Positions 41,060 through 53,849 of a stretch of 64,000 nt of DNA are shown here, one piece after another. Source of the DNA: Callorhinus ursinus (Eukaryota > Chordata > Mammalia > Carnivora > Otariidae); NCBI RefSeq assembly GCF_003265705.1, contig NW_020312867.1:3003307-3067306 (forward strand). Reading direction: 5' to 3'. Within the stretch, counting starts at the first letter, position 1, and every line of letters begins with the position of its first letter. A program made the position numbers and the translations under genes. Below the pieces are notes generated by a model. It was not told the origin of the DNA and did not search any database. It saw nothing but the letters and a program-made list of their open reading frames with translations.

Positions 41060-41465
41060 ACACTGGAGTATGTAAGCTTCTTGTCTCCTCTCCTACTGGG
41101 AGCCCTTTCTAAAGCCTGGTTCCAACTGACCACCCATCTCTGCAGCTTCATCTCCTGTCCTCCCACCCCCTCAGCATGGCCCTTCCCACTTCAGAGAACC
41201 GAATGTACGCTCTTCCAAACACACCACACTCTGCATGCACCCAAGCCTTCGCACATGCACTTGGCCTACCAGAATCCCTTTGCGGGTCCTTCAGCCAGTC
41301 CCTCCGCCCCAAGCTCTTGCTGGCCCAGGCAGTCTGCCCCTCTCACTTCTCTGTGGATCAACTGGAACACTCAGGGCTATGGCCGTGCCCGACTGTGTGT
41401 CCCATGCGTGTCACCAGCCCAGGACCCAGCCCAGGATCCAGCACAATCATCATTTGCCAGTTAAA
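41060..41465 (+). mobile_element. Possible L2 LINE fragment
   Basis: CT-rich L2-like phrases (CCAAGCCTTCGCACATGCAC, TGGCCTACCAGAATCCCTTT), more diverged than the preceding copy. Confidence 0.5.
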
Positions 41466-42639
41466 CTTTAAAGGGGCACAAGTGCCCCCAGAGACCCAAG
41501 GTGTTGGACCTGGCAAGCACTGCATCCTCCAGGATGGGACTGTGGCCCTCCCTGCCCAGGGGAGACATTCTTTGTGCCACAATTTATTATAACAACATAG
41601 CACGTGGGTCCAACTTTTTTGTCCATTCACTCTGGAAAACTTTCAGATTTGCCTAGGAAGCTAGACAGTGAACATGCCTCCAGCTGAGCCACAGCAGTGT
41701 GCACCCGGAGGCCCTCCCACCCCCCCGCCCACCCCAGGAGCTGCATGCTTCCCTGCCCCCATCTCGGCCCAGCCAGTCTGTCAAGCCCAGGCTCATACAG
41801 GAGCCGGTTGTGCAAGGCCTCCTCCGTGCAGTCTGCCCCCGGCCCCAGACATCCAGCCCAGCCTCCCTGCCCTACAGCACACAAGTCCTTGCTTCTTCTA
41901 AGTAGAAGCTCCCTTTGTCTCATTTCTGCCTTCTGCTTCAAGATCTTATCCAGCAAACTCTATCAGGTCAGAATGAATTTATTTCTGCATTTTTTTTTTT
42001 AAGTCAACGTGTAACAAGATGACCAAATAGAGCTTTAGACACTCAGCAGACTGGCTGTGACTCCGTCTCCCCAGAGATACAGACGCAGCCACCCCGGGCA
42101 GGCAGCCCCCTACAAGTGCCTTAGAGGCCCAGCATGGCCCTCCTGCTGCTGGCAACCGGGGGCCCAAGCTTGGCGGGGGAGCTGAAGAAGAGGCCTAGAC
42201 TCCTGAAGAACAGCGGGTGCAGGGGGCCCCAGACAGCGTGGGAGCCACTGCCGCGGGCCTGACAAGAGGCCGTGGGGCCCACGTCAGCCCCATGAGGACA
42301 GACAGCGCTGGCCTCAGAGCCAGAGCTGCCTTAACTCCCTTTGCTGGCCCTGCCAGGCTGAGGAAAGGGCTTGTCAGAGGAAGGGCTGAGGGCCTATGGG
42401 ATCCCTGCCCTCTCTCACCAGTGAGCAACCTGTCAAATGACGCAGCTCAACGGGGCAGCCCATTTGGGTACTGTGGGAAAAACAGCTCAAGGCTTCCACC
42501 TACCAGCCTCAAAGGCCTCCCTTCATCCCTCTGTTTCTTCTCCCGAAACAGGGGAAGTTGGGAAGTAATTCCGAGCAGCAAGGTCAGGATCAGGGACAGA
42601 CTGCCCTCTCAGAGCCACATTCCTGCTGAGCCCACGTGA
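41466..42639. other. Intron sequence, no gene seen
   Basis: No supported feature. A T11 run lies near 41991. Confidence 0.4.
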
Positions 42640-43050
42640 CCCCACCGTCCCACTGTGTCGGTCTGGAAGCTACCTCCTTCGCTGTGCCTTCAGAGCTCGC
42701 AACGTCAAACTTTAATTCCAAACTCCAGCGAGAGCGCCTGGCAGCACCTCTTAACCCAACGTTCTCCTGGGAAGCCTCCACCACTCCCCAGGACCAGGTG
42801 CTTCCTAGTTGCCTCTCCCATCCATTCCTTGTCCCCTTGATCTAGAGCCAGCCTCCCCTAGAACACCCAGACTGCTTCTCCCTGGCCCCCAACCTCCTGT
42901 GCTGCCTTTCCAGTCCCTCCTCCACCTTGGTCGGCCACTTGAGAAATGCAACCACATCACGGCTTAGTCTGAAACCTTTCCATGGTGCCACAACTCACCC
43001 AGTGGACTTAGAACAAACCTTTCAGTGGGGGCCTTCAGGGCCTCCAGAAA
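42640..43050 (+). mobile_element. Possible L2 LINE fragment
   Basis: GTGCTGCCTTTCCAGTCCCT, GAAATGCAACCACATCACGG and TTAGTCTGAAACCTTTCCAT fit the L2 segment that precedes the 3' end. Diverged. Confidence 0.55.
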
Positions 43051-43265
43051 CGACACCTGCCTTGGACACCAATGTGCATAGGAGCCAAGAGGTCACAAAC
43101 GTGGCACACTGGGGAAGACAAAGCAACAAAGCTCAGGGAGCCCCGGCCCCATTCACGGAGTCTGGTCCAGAAACCAGGATGCGCTCCCGTTCGTAGTGTT
43201 CCGATGCCAACAGTGGCCCTTACCGAGCACTGGCTGGGCCAAGCCTGAGCAGGGGCTTCATACAC

Positions 43266-43845
43266 AGTCAGTCCCCATGACTCGGGACTCTCTATCCGAA
43301 TTCATCTATTTGATAACATTTGTTTGTAACTCCGAAACCAACACTCAACGGGGTTTTTGTGGTCACTGCCAGATACGCACGGGGAAGCGGAGCCACCCAC
43401 CCAGTGCACACTTTCTTAGCTAAGCTTGAACAAGGGGACACCCTGCCTTCTTGTTTCAGCTCTCCTACTGTAAACCAGTGTGCTTTTCCTGGTCTATTTA
43501 GGAGTATGTTTTTCACATTTTTATTCTTTCTGTTGGTGATTTCTCCATAGCACTGAAGGCAGTGACGTGCCTATGGAGAAAATAGGTATCCAACAAGCCT
43601 TGTGCAGGCATGAGTCATAGTGCTACTGGCCAATTCAATGTTAATAAACCATCAGTATATTATTTTTAAACAGAAAGACGCAGAAAACAAGGTTATGTAT
43701 TGATTAGCTGATGGAAATGAGACCAACGTCTTGCGGGGTCTCGATTTCCCCCAGGAGCCATGATTCAGAACGCATTCACTAATTCAGTGTTTGTCACACT
43801 TCATGAACGTAACTACTGCAAATAAGGAGAATGGATTGCACTCCA
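43266..43845 (+). mobile_element. Tigger-like (pogo/Tc1-mariner) DNA transposon remnant
   Basis: Start CAGTCAGTCCCCATGACTCG, then TTGTTTCAGCTCTCCTACTG, CTGGTCTATTTAGGAGTATG, GGCATGAGTCATAGTGCTAC, TTCAATGTTAATAAACCATC, AACAAGGTTATGTATTGATT, and end ACTACTGCAAATAAGGAGAA. This is the order of an internally deleted Tigger-family element. The middle segment is a relic of the transposase N-terminal CENP-B-type helix-turn-helix coding region, with no open frame. Family assignment is from memory. Confidence 0.75.
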
Positions 43846-43864
43846 GCCAACTGAATCCTTAAAA

Positions 43865-43995
43865 TGGGTGCATGCGAGGTAGGTCTGCCACTGTTCCAGT
43901 TTACAGATGAGGCTCAGAGGGGCGGAACAACACCCTAGCTCACCTCCCAGAGAGGCAGTGTTGGGGCTGGGACTTAAACCTGGGCTGCCAGAAGG
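43865..43995 (-). mobile_element. MIR SINE, reverse
   Basis: CCAGTTTACAGATGAGGCTC, CTAGCTCACCTCCCAGAGAG, GGGACTTAAACCTGGGCTGC. Confidence 0.8.
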
Positions 43996-44819
43996 CTACT
44001 ACCCTATGCCTCCCACCCACTGCACCAAGGGTGCTGCCTCCACATGACCCTTGGGCACATCAATGATTTCACCCAGAAAATGGGGTGTGATACCCAATAT
44101 GCCCTGAGTAGGAGCCAGAGAGATGACAGATTGGAAGCTTTATAATCCTGGGCGGGGCCCCTGCAACTACTGTTACCATGGTTTCTGGATCAAGGAGAGA
44201 GTGATCACCTCCTGGAGACCCCAGTCACCCAGTGGCAAGGAAACGTGGGGCTTTCACGTGAAGGGATCCTCTGTGAGCAAGGCATGGCTTGGCCAAGTAG
44301 GACTGAGGTAATGCTGCCGGTGAAGGAAAGACAGGGACCGAGGCAAGGAGGCCTGAGGGCTGTGTCCTTGGCTTCCTGGGGCTGGCAGGAACAGAGGCAT
44401 CTTCTTCCTACCTGCAGTATCCCTCATAAAGTCCCTCCCAACTGGCCTGCAGTCAGAGGGTTTTATAGCACCAGATCTGACAGCAGCTGGAGGGCAGATC
44501 ACCTATCTTAATAGCCCAGTGCACCAGGCAGCTCCACGTGAAGTGCCAAGGCCATCTCAAGCTGAGAGTGTCCAGAATGAATCTGAATCCCTTCCTCCCC
44601 CACAATGGCCTTGCTCTCAGAGACCAGGGACCTCATGCACTCAGTTACACACTCCAGAAGCCTGGGAATGCCTCCGCTTCCCATCCACCTCCATCTGCCC
44701 CTCCCCCACAAAAGCACATTTTATAGAGACTGGCTTCTACCCCCACCAGCCTGGTCTAGGTTGCCACTTTCTGTCCTCTGGCCTTTCTGCTTTGTCAGTG
44801 GCCCAACCCACTCACAACC
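43996..44819. other. Intron sequence, no gene seen
   Basis: No recognised feature; open frames on both strands are short. Confidence 0.4.
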
Positions 44820-45375
44820 ACTCTCCCAACAGCAGCCTGAGGAACCTTTTTAAAGTACAAAATGGACTACTTCCTTTCCTTTCCAAAGCCTTCAAAGGCT
44901 CCCCACTCCATGAAGAATAAAAGGCACACTGCTCATTTTGGCCTACAATAAGAACTGGCCCCCCCCATCCCCCCACCTCCAGCCTCGGTTCCTATACCTT
45001 CTCCTTGCTCATTCTGTTCTAGCTGCACTAGCCTCTTTGCTGTTCTCAAACATTCTGAGCACGTGCCCACCTCAGGGCCGCTGAACCTGTGAAATGATCC
45101 CCACCCTCATCTTTGCATGTCTACTCCTTCCCATCCTGATCTGTCTCTGCTCAGGAGTCAGGTCCTCGACAGGACCTCTCTGACCACCCTGTTTCCTTCA
45201 TGCATTCATCAACTTACTGGTTTACTTGTCTTCTGTCGTTCTCCTACCAGAAAGGGATCCTGAGTATCTAATACAGGTTCCTGAGGGTGGAGACCCTCAA
45301 TATCTTGTATAATTACAACGCTTTCCCAGCACCAGGCCAATACATGGCTGGGTTCTGTAAATACTGAATAAATGA
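44820..45375 (+). mobile_element. L2 LINE 3' fragment
   Basis: AAAGCCTTCAAAGGCTCCCC, CCTTGCTCATTCTGTTCTAG, CAGGACCTCTCTGACCACCC and the 3' phrase CTGTAAATACTGAATAAATG. Confidence 0.82.
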
Positions 45376-45394
45376 ACAGCCCCCTATTTGACAG

Positions 45395-45995
45395 TTGGGC
45401 AAACTGAGGCTCAAGGAAGCAAAATGATCAACTCCTGAGTCTGAGTTGGAATCCAATGCCCAGGGCCAGGGCTTTGAGCTCCTTTTAGGTCAGTCCCAAA
45501 ACACACACGCATGCATGCACACATGCAGGCACACTACAGGGACACAGTCTGGTGGGATGTAAAGCCTTGAGCAACACTGCTTGAGGTTGGGTAACAAGGC
45601 TGTGGGAATGAGAGCTCAATAAACCCTAAGGAATGGGTGTCAGAAATTGTTTGAAAATAACCATTCCTAAAAGTTGGCAGAGAGAGAAAGTAAACAGTGC
45701 TTCCAGCAACATTTTCCAGGCCAGGCGTATCACAAGTTCAGATTTAAAAGAATCATTACTGAATGAGTCCTGCCCAGGTGCTACTTCATTCCAGACATAG
45801 GCCTGGGAGGGGAGATAATTATCACTGATGTTTTACAGATGAGGGAGCAGGCTTTTCAAGTGGCAGTATAGAAAAGCTCTGTTCTATGAGGCCAAGGTGC
45901 CAGGTTCTAAACTCAACACTGGACGTGGTGGGCCAGTGTCCCTTGCACAGGACCTGATCCTTTCTGGGCCTTAGTTTCCCCAGCTGTAAACTAAG
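45395..45995. mobile_element. MIR remnants
   Basis: Three pieces: reverse MIR at about 45395-45475 (GGGCAAACTGAGGCTCAAGG), reverse at about 45800-45860 (GTTTTACAGATGAGGGAGCA), and forward at about 45950-45995 (CTGGGCCTTAGTTTCCCCAG). An ACACACGCATGCATGCACAC tract lies near 45500. Confidence 0.65.
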
Positions 45996-46840
45996 CAGAC
46001 TGGCCTTGAATGGGGGTCACAAGTTCAAATGTCTATAGGAGACTGGTTATCTAACCCCTCTGGGTCCACAGCTGCCATGTGGAGACCGGGTGATAGAAGT
46101 CAGAAATCTGGACTTAAAAAAAAAAATAAAACCCTTATGTTTTTAAATGGAATGAGTTCTGTCAAAGTTTTAAAAAACACTGTGCAGGTACCTGCCTGCC
46201 ACCTAACGTGGCACATAGATTGTGACTGCTAGAGCAGCAGTCCTCAGACCTCCTTGCTTTTTCTGGAGCTCTAGCCCCTCTTCCCCAGCAACTTCTCCCC
46301 CTGCTCTGTCTGCAAGACCCTCCCCCTTGGAAAGGCAGGACACCCTTGGGAACCTTGAAATTAAGGCAGCCAGGAGGTACTTCTGACGGTGGCTCAGGTC
46401 TGGCTGGGTGAAAGCAGAGAAAGCCCCTTCTGGTCGGCAGGCCAGGTCTGGCTTCAGGTTCTTGGCACCAGGGCACAGGTGGGGAGAGAGGACAGGGTCC
46501 GGAGTGCAGATGGCCAACCCCCTTCATGGGCCTGGAGCAGTTGTTTGAGAGGGCCCCGCTTGGTTGCCCCCTGCCCCGGGGACAGCTGCTCCTGCTCCTC
46601 AGAAGCACGGTTTGCACCCCAGCTGGGGCAAGGGTGTGCGAGGGTTCTGTCCTGACACGTTCAGGCCAGAGGGGCAGAGGAAAGGTTACACAATGCCCTC
46701 CGGATGGACCCAGAGTTCAGCTCAGCTGGGTTTCCAGGACGGGAAGCAGTGGGTCGGGAGACTTCACAAGCTCCAGGGTGCCTCCCCTGGCTGAGGGTGG
46801 CCCTGAGCTGGCCTAGCATGGAGCACTTTAAGGGTTTCAG
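45996..46840. other. Intron sequence, no gene seen
   Basis: GC-rich with many overlapping short frames, none recognisable. Confidence 0.4.
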
Positions 46841-46844
46841 CTTA

Positions 46845-46945
46845 CTACCTCTTTACCAGGCCGACCGTTCCAGTTTCAAAGAGGAAGAAAGTGAAGCTCA
46901 GAGAGAAGTGAGCAACCCAAGGTCACACAGCCAATGAGGACCACT
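46845..46945 (-). mobile_element. MIR SINE, reverse
   Basis: AAAGAGGAAGAAAGTGAAGC and GCAACCCAAGGTCACACAGC. A second, weaker copy of the last phrase lies near 46998-47015. Confidence 0.75.
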
Positions 46946-48017
46946 GCTCCAGCAGTCACAGATCTATGTGCCACATCAGGTGGCAGGCAGGTCTCTGCAA
47001 CCCAAGGTCGCACAGTGGAAAAGCCCGGATCTGAGCTCAGCCTTTTTGATCCCAGAACCAGTGCTTGTAGCTACTACTGCACCATGATACCCACGGCTGG
47101 AGTCTGGTGCCACCCAGCAGCACCTGGCTGAGATCTCGGCCAGGCCAGTTCCCCAGGCACAACCTAGACGGGCTTCTGCTCCTGGGGCCCTCAAGCAGGG
47201 TCTGATGATTTCCTGAGTAAGTTAGAAGGTGGCAGCCTCTGGCTCTGCTGGCCAGAGGCCTGGTGCCCCCTGGACCAGAACCCTAGCACATGGAAGGAAA
47301 AGGTGGCCCCCCACCCCCACCTGTGACCACTGCTGCCCACTGCCCTTCCTCAGGCCCTTCTCCTCCAGGTGTGTGGTCCCAGACACTCTGGCCCTCTCAC
47401 CAGAAACACCAGAACCCTTGACATGGGTTCCCCAGTTACCCAGGATTTCCCCAGCTTGGCTATCACTACAGCTTCAAAGTAAAACCCAGAGAGGTCACAC
47501 AGCTGGTTGAAGGGGTGCTGGGATTAGAAATGAGGAGGAGCCTCCAAATTCCAGAGTCCTAGGAGATAATAATGCCAGTAATTTTCAAACCAGGTTTTGA
47601 GGGCCCCCAGGGGGAAATGAGGAAGGCCTTTTTGACTCCCATTTTTTCTCCATATGGAATTCCCACACAGTACTCTGAGACCCACCACATGACTTCAGCC
47701 TCCTCATAGTACAAAGGAAGAAACTGAGGATCAGAAAGGCACATGTGCTGAGGATCAAGTGGCAGAGCAGGGGCCTCTGCCTGGGGCTCTAAGTGTGGGT
47801 GTGTCCCTCTTCTCCCCAGATTGAGAAAGGAAGATGCCTTCAGGTTCCCAGCCTGGAGAACGCTCCAGGCGTTCAGGAAGGCAGCCCTACCTCCTCCAGC
47901 CCCTGACCAGGGGACCCCAAATAGCATGCTATTCTCAAAATCCACTTCTACCATTACAGCAAAGTATCCGGTAAGCAACCTGTCAGGCAACATTCACTCC
48001 TTGCCCATTCTCTCTTT
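46946..48017. other. Intron sequence with a faint MIR
   Basis: About 47690-47755 (AAGGAAGAAACTGAGGATCA) looks like a reverse MIR core. Otherwise nothing recognised. Confidence 0.4.
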
Positions 48018-48120
48018 TTCTTTTTTTAAGATTTTATTTTTAAGTAAGCTCTATACGCAATGTGGGGCTTGAAATTACAAATCCAAGATCACGCTCTACC
48101 AACTGGGCCAGCCAGGCGCC
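48018..48120 (-). mobile_element. Short-type Can-SINE, reverse
   Basis: AAGATTTTATTTTTAAGTAA, AATGTGGGGCTTGAAATTAC, CTGGGCCAGCCAGGCGCC. It ends a 9.9-kb stretch without Can-SINEs. Confidence 0.9.
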
Positions 48121-50529
48121 ACTCTCCTCATCCCTTCTGTGTTGGAATCTGCCACAAACATCGTCTGGCTTTCTCATTTATCCTCTGAGACCTGCCTGTG
48201 GAGTCCACTTTGCCAGCAGCTCTGCTCAGGGGCCCCTGCCCTACCCCCAGGACACCTATTACCACCACCCCTGGGAGTCCGAGCTTTAAAGAGATGGCAG
48301 CTTCCAAGCTGCAGTTACTGAATCATGACTTTCTTGTTGTATGTCAAAGTTATAACCACTAGGAGGGGGTGCTGCGGAGATGATACCCAGAGTGACGGGC
48401 TGCTGTGGCCCCAGTCTGTGTAAAAAGCTGATGTGTACAGTCCCTTGCCTGGCCTGGTGGGGAGTTGGGGGGGTGGTGTGGAGAATCCACGATTTGGCTT
48501 TTCAAGTACTGGCTCTAGCATGCGGGCTTCACTGCTGCCTTTCCAAGGTCTCAGGAGCCCAGTCTGGGAAATACAACTTAAAAAAAGCCTTAAAAAACCA
48601 CCCTTACTTCTGGAGGGCTGACGTCAAACCCTGGTGATGAGTCACAAAAGCCTGGCTTTTTATAAGTTGTCACAGGCCCCCGTGTCCAGAGCCAGACACT
48701 GCCAGGCCCCATGCACCCGAATTGCTGGCCTCTTTCGTCATTCTGAATGACCGAGAGGATCCCAGAATAGAAAGAAGGTGTTAACGGGCTCATTCACTGT
48801 GCCTAGAGTGACAGGTGGTATATCGGGTGACAGGATCAGGAGCCAAGAAGCCTGGGCAGCTGAGAGATGGGATGAAACAAACAGGGTGGAACTGAATGGG
48901 GAAAACCTTGGGTTCAGGTCAGGTCACCACTGGCGGTGCCGCCTGCCTTGGTGCCAGGCCCGGGGACAGAGACATAGGAAGGGAGAGGGCCTAGTCCTCA
49001 GAGCTTATATTAAGATTTTGAGTTTGGATCCCATGTTAGACCATTACATAAGGAAGCAGCACACGTGGGAAAATGCCTTAGCGACTCCTGCTGACCACAG
49101 ACATGGCCTGAGGCTGCACTGACAGAAAAGGTACAGGACAGGACCGGGGCGGGGCAGGGGGAGCAGCCCCCACTGAACTCGGGATGATGCCATGGGTAAT
49201 GCTGGCGACTCTGGACAAGGGGCATTGCCCAACTGGAGCCCGAGGAAAAGGCAATTCACATGGGCAGAAGTCTCAAATCCATCCGTGATGACAAATGCCT
49301 ATTTTACAGCGGGGAAGTCCCACGCTGGGTCCTGGGCAGGCAGGATGATCCAGGACGCATAAGTCCTTGTGCTGAGGCAACTCGCAGTAAATGCCGAGGT
49401 GGCGAGGAAACGCCTCCTCTGCTGTGCGGGGCCACAGGGAGCCTGAGAAAGCCGGGACTGACTGATCACGAATGCTGTGACTGGTTAGTGCTGCCTGTCA
49501 GAGATGTGCCACAGATGGGGTGTGATACATGTGTACACGAGTCATGCCTCGTTCAACACGAGGGAGGGCTTGGAGAGACTGGGACAGTGTTCTGGAAAAG
49601 AAAGCCAATTCAGAAAGGCATGGCTACTGTCTTCAAATACCTAGAAGATGTCGCACACACATGTGCTCCAAGTCATCACACTACAACCCTAGTGGGGGCA
49701 GGAAGGTGAGGCTGTTAAGGGGAACCAGATTCTGCATTATAAGGAGGCACTTTCTAAAGGGCAGAGCTGCCCAGAAGGGTGCAGCGAGGCCAGGCACAGG
49801 CATGATGGCCGCTGGGAGAAGACACAAGCCCTCATGGGTGTGACCCTTCGGATTCCGTCCAAGCCTGAGTTGTTTGTTCTTTCTTTGCCCTCCTACATCA
49901 CACCCAGTTCTGGACGGGACATCAGACATCATTCGTGTGTGTGTATGACATTCACACTTCAAACTTTTTTTTCCCCCCATCCAGAGAATTGTTATCAACA
50001 AGCAAAAGAGACAGAGGACAATGTTCATTCAGCTCAGCTACATGGGAAATGATGTGAGGACTAACACCAGGGCCTCGGCACAGCCAGGGCTTACGATGCC
50101 TTCCTCCAGGAAGTCTGGCAGCACAGCGCCCCCACCTGAGATGATAAGCCCACTCTCAGCATAGGAGATCCGTCAGCACCCGCTACCTGCTTCTGAGCAC
50201 TAGCTCTGCACTCACTCATGGTACCACTAGGCTCCTGGGCCTCAGTTTCTCTCAACTATAACATGCCACCAATAGCCACTTGCCCTGCCCCCTGCCCTAG
50301 AACTGCTGTGTCTGGGATGCAGGTGAAAGGGCCTGGCGGGGGCCCACACAGCCGCTGCCCCATCCCAGCCCCGCCGAGGCACTCCACAGGCCCGGGGCTG
50401 GGGAGGGTAGGTTCAGTGCCCTGTGTGAGGACCCACAGCTGCCCACCCCCTCCATGCCATACGTGTATCACCGTCTGATAGTTTTGGTTGGTGACCACTG
50501 GTGTCCCTGTCTTGCCAAGCTGCCCTCTC
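48121..50529. other. Intron sequence, no gene seen
   Basis: 2.4 kb, no recognised repeat or gene. The open frames at 49260-49709 and 50256-50714 have no recognisable domain and lie in GC-rich intron sequence. Confidence 0.45.
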
Positions 50530-50885
50530 TCCCCACCACCCTCTTCATGCCAACACATCACATTCTCAGCTTCCAGGCCTCGGCAAGGGGTGCTCCCTGC
50601 CTGCAACACCCTACCTCCTCCCTCATTCCGCCACCTCCTCCAGATTTCAGTTCCGGCATGGCTCCCTCCAAGGAGCCTTCCCTGACTGGCTCCCTCACTG
50701 GGTCCACGCCCCATGTTTAGATGTGCTCCAGGCCCTCGGCATTGCGCTGTTTGCTTTTCTCCTTCTCCCTTTAGACCCTGAGGCCCCTGAAGGGAGTGGC
50801 TATGTGGTTTCCATCCCTATAACCCTGTCTCCAGCCCAGAAGAGGTGCCCAGGCAAATGTCTGCTGATATTTAGGAGATAGGACC
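50530..50885 (+). mobile_element. L2 LINE 3' fragment
   Basis: GGGTGCTCCCTGCCTGCAAC, CAAGGAGCCTTCCCTGACTG and AGGCCCCTGAAGGGAGTGGC follow L2 3'-end order. Confidence 0.72.
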
Positions 50886-51224
50886 CTGCTTCTGACTTTA
50901 CCCCAAAAGTGGTACAGGCCTACAGGGCCTTCCCCCAGAAGACTGAGGACACAGCAAGTAGAAAAAAATCTGTAAGAAGTGACTTGGCAAGCAGAAGACA
51001 GAGGCGCTGGGACAAGTCGTGACTGCAGGCTCCCTCCTCATGCCCCCGGACCCGTTCCTGCTCAATTTTTTCCCAACCACCTCTGAAAGCACATTATGGT
51101 GACATTTGGGGAGATCTCTTTGAAAGAACTACCTACCCAAGTGAAGGTCACCAACCTCCCCGCCCTGCCCATAGAGCCCTGCCCCCACAATGGCACGGGG
51201 TACTAAGTGGGTTAAAATTAGCGG

Positions 51225-51435
51225 CTAATAGTCATAATTACCAGTGTTTAGGGTCTGCTCAGGAACTGGTGGCTACTGCAGTGGCCCAGTCACTGTCCGA
51301 GGTCCTTACACCTGCATCTTAATATTTGATCCCCTCAGGATATGTTTTCACCATCTCCCTTTGTGCTGAGGAAACGGAGGCCCAGAGAGGTTGAGGGACT
51401 TGCTCAGCGTCACACAGCAAGTCACATTCTATCTG
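51225..51435 (-). mobile_element. MIR SINE, reverse
   Basis: TAGTCATAATTACCAGTGTT, GAGGAAACGGAGGCCCAGAG, GGGACTTGCTCAGCGTCACA. Confidence 0.85.
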
Positions 51436-52309
51436 CTAAGTGAGTGCAAACCCTATAGGTTTCAATCTCCAGAACCCAACCTTCACAGCATCCAGTCTCA
51501 CAAACAGTAAAAACACAAGCTCATTGACGAGCAAGACTGCACACACATTCCCTCAAAGCTTAGAAGTCGCTATAGAAAGACAAGTTTGGTCTCCTCCTTC
51601 TGCTGGTGGAGAGTGCGCCTCCACAAAGACCTCAAGCCCAAGCCAGCACCGCAAAGAGCACCTGAAGAAGGTGGACTTTACCTCGACAACTTCTACCCCT
51701 CTGGGAGCTGCTGTGCCGCGATGTTTTTGCAAGCATACTCATCACACCTCTCCAGGCTTTGGGCTGTTCTGCCAAAGGACCCTTTTCCGCTCTCACAAAG
51801 AGACCTGTGACATCACCTGCCCCTTAAGCAGTCCCTTCCCTCCCAGGACCGCCACCTGTTTGTAAAAGCTGGGGACCGTACTAGGTTGGAGATCGCACTG
51901 GTTGCACTGGGTGCGCTCCTTCCGGGTGGTTGGGAGGACCTGCCAGTGTTAAGAAGGATCCTGGAGCTGTGTCTGGGCTCAGTGGGACTGCCTGTGATTG
52001 ACTGATGTTTGCCACAGGCCTAGTATGGGAAGTAACTGCGAAGTACAAGATTTGTGTTGTCCCTGGGCAAGATGATCACCACAGAAATGCTTTAGGACTC
52101 TATTCCCATGATGCAGAATCACTATCCATGACTCCCCACCAAAACCTTCACCCTGTGTCCTCCTCTGCGGGCCCACCAACAAGAGAGTTTCTTGGGCAAT
52201 GTTTTCAATCCAGTAAGATGGGAAAGCAACTATTTGTTTCACAGTCTCCTACCCATCAAAAGACTGACCACCGAGGAACCCACAGTAGCTGCTTGTGACT
52301 GAGGGTGGC
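51436..52309. other. Intron sequence, no gene seen
   Basis: No recognised repeat or coding exon. Confidence 0.4.
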
Positions 52310-52410
52310 TGGGTTTCAGCCCAGGGTCGACGCCAAAGTGCTGAATGACCTCAGGCCTGTCACGCCACTTCTAAGTCTCTGCTGCTTCTGTAACATGGGG
52401 ATCAGGAGTC
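52310..52410 (+). mobile_element. MIR SINE, forward
   Basis: TGAATGACCTCAGGCCTGTC, CACTTCTAAGTCTCTGCTGC. Confidence 0.65.
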
Positions 52411-52434
52411 CCGTTTCCCTTACATTTAATCACA

Positions 52435-52605
52435 ATTGAACACTGTGCTAGGATCCTCAAAACTGCCAAGGGAAGTCCATTATCTATCTCACTGATTTTG
52501 GGATGTCCACATGACAGAAAGTACTGTCCTGTCTCAGGGGAGGAAGATGAGGCTCAGAGAGGTGGAGGGACTTGGCCCAAATCCCACAGCAGGTAAGCAG
52601 CTGAG
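52435..52605 (-). mobile_element. MIR SINE, reverse
   Basis: AACACTGTGCTAGGATCCTC, GGAAGATGAGGCTCAGAGAG, GGGACTTGGCCCAAATCCCA. Confidence 0.78.
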
Positions 52606-52889
52606 GAACTGTGCCTGGGTCCTAGGATTACATCCACAGCCTTCCCCATCCTGTCATCCCACCTCTACAGGGAGGCTGTGGCCAGGTTCCACGCAGCCAC
52701 AGGGCCTTGGAACCAAGGCTACCTCTGCGAAGAAAAGTCCTCCCAGGAGATGATCAGCCTGTTAACTCTGCTGGAACGCGGTCACATGAAGCTGTGAGTT
52801 GCAGTGTGCATTAACTGGGAGAATTAATCACCACCCAAAGACTTCATTGTTCAGAGATATCATATAACCTCCTTTTCAAATACATCCTC

Positions 52890-53140
52890 TTAAGACGGCC
52901 TTGTGAATGAGGCACCTGGGGGAGTCGAATCCAAGAGACAAAGTAGAATGGTGGTTGCCAGGGGCTGGGGGGAGGGAGGAACGGGGAGCTTTTGTTTAAT
53001 GGGTGAAGAGTTTCAGTTCTGCAAGATGGAAAGAGTTCTGGAGAAGGGGATTGTGAAACAATGTGAGGGTATTTACTGCCACTAGACTGTACACTTCAAA
53101 ACAGATAAGATGGCAAACTGTTGTTAGGTGCATTTTATCC
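52890..53140 (+). mobile_element. L1 3'-end fragment
   Basis: AGAATGGTGGTTGCCAGGGG, GTTTCAGTTCTGCAAGATGG, CACTAGACTGTACACTTCAA: the L1 3' untranslated region. Confidence 0.82.
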
Positions 53141-53605
53141 CAAATCGCATGGGGGGGGCTAGCAAGGAGTCTACTGATTCCTTACAAATGAGCCGAATTA
53201 TCAAATTGCTGTTTTACACCCCAAATCCAAAAATGACAGAATAAGGTATTTAAAACTACTATATGCATAAATTTTAAAAATTTCTGCTTTGAGTTAAATG
53301 TGTTTGTGAGCAGAGGCTGATCTATGATCTGCCTGCATTCTCTTTTCAGACATTCAAGGAAGAGAAATAAAAACAAAGAATTCAAATAGAAAATAAGGAA
53401 GATCCGAAGTCCTTAAGGACAGTGATGGTATCAGAACCTTGGAAAAGAGTTGGATGGGAGTGTGTGGAAATAAAAAGTTTAAACTAAAAAAGAATTAACT
53501 ATAGAAAATAGGGGGAGGGGAAGGTCATTCTAATCTCATTGCCTGGACACAATTACTATTATAATATCATTCTATACCAAAACTTTTTTAACTGTGATCA
53601 TTTTT

Positions 53606-53780
53606 TTTAAATGTTTTATTTATTTATTCATGAGAGTCAGAGAGAGAGAGAAGCAGAGGGAGAGGGAGAAGCAGGCTCCCTGCCTAGCAGGGAGCCCAAT
53701 GCGGGGCTCGATCCCAGGACCCCGGGATCATGACCCGAGCCGAAGGCAGATGCTTAACCATCTGAGCCACCCAGGCGCCC
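53606..53780 (-). mobile_element. Can-SINE, reverse, with target duplication
   Basis: AAATGTTTTATTTATTTATT to GAGCCACCCAGGCGCCC. TAACTGTGATCATTTT at about 53590-53605 and 53781-53796. Confidence 0.97.
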
Positions 53781-53849
53781 TAACTGTGATCATTTTAGAA
53801 TTGCAACCTTGCTAAAAAGACATAGAAACTTCTGCTTTGGCCTTCTTAC

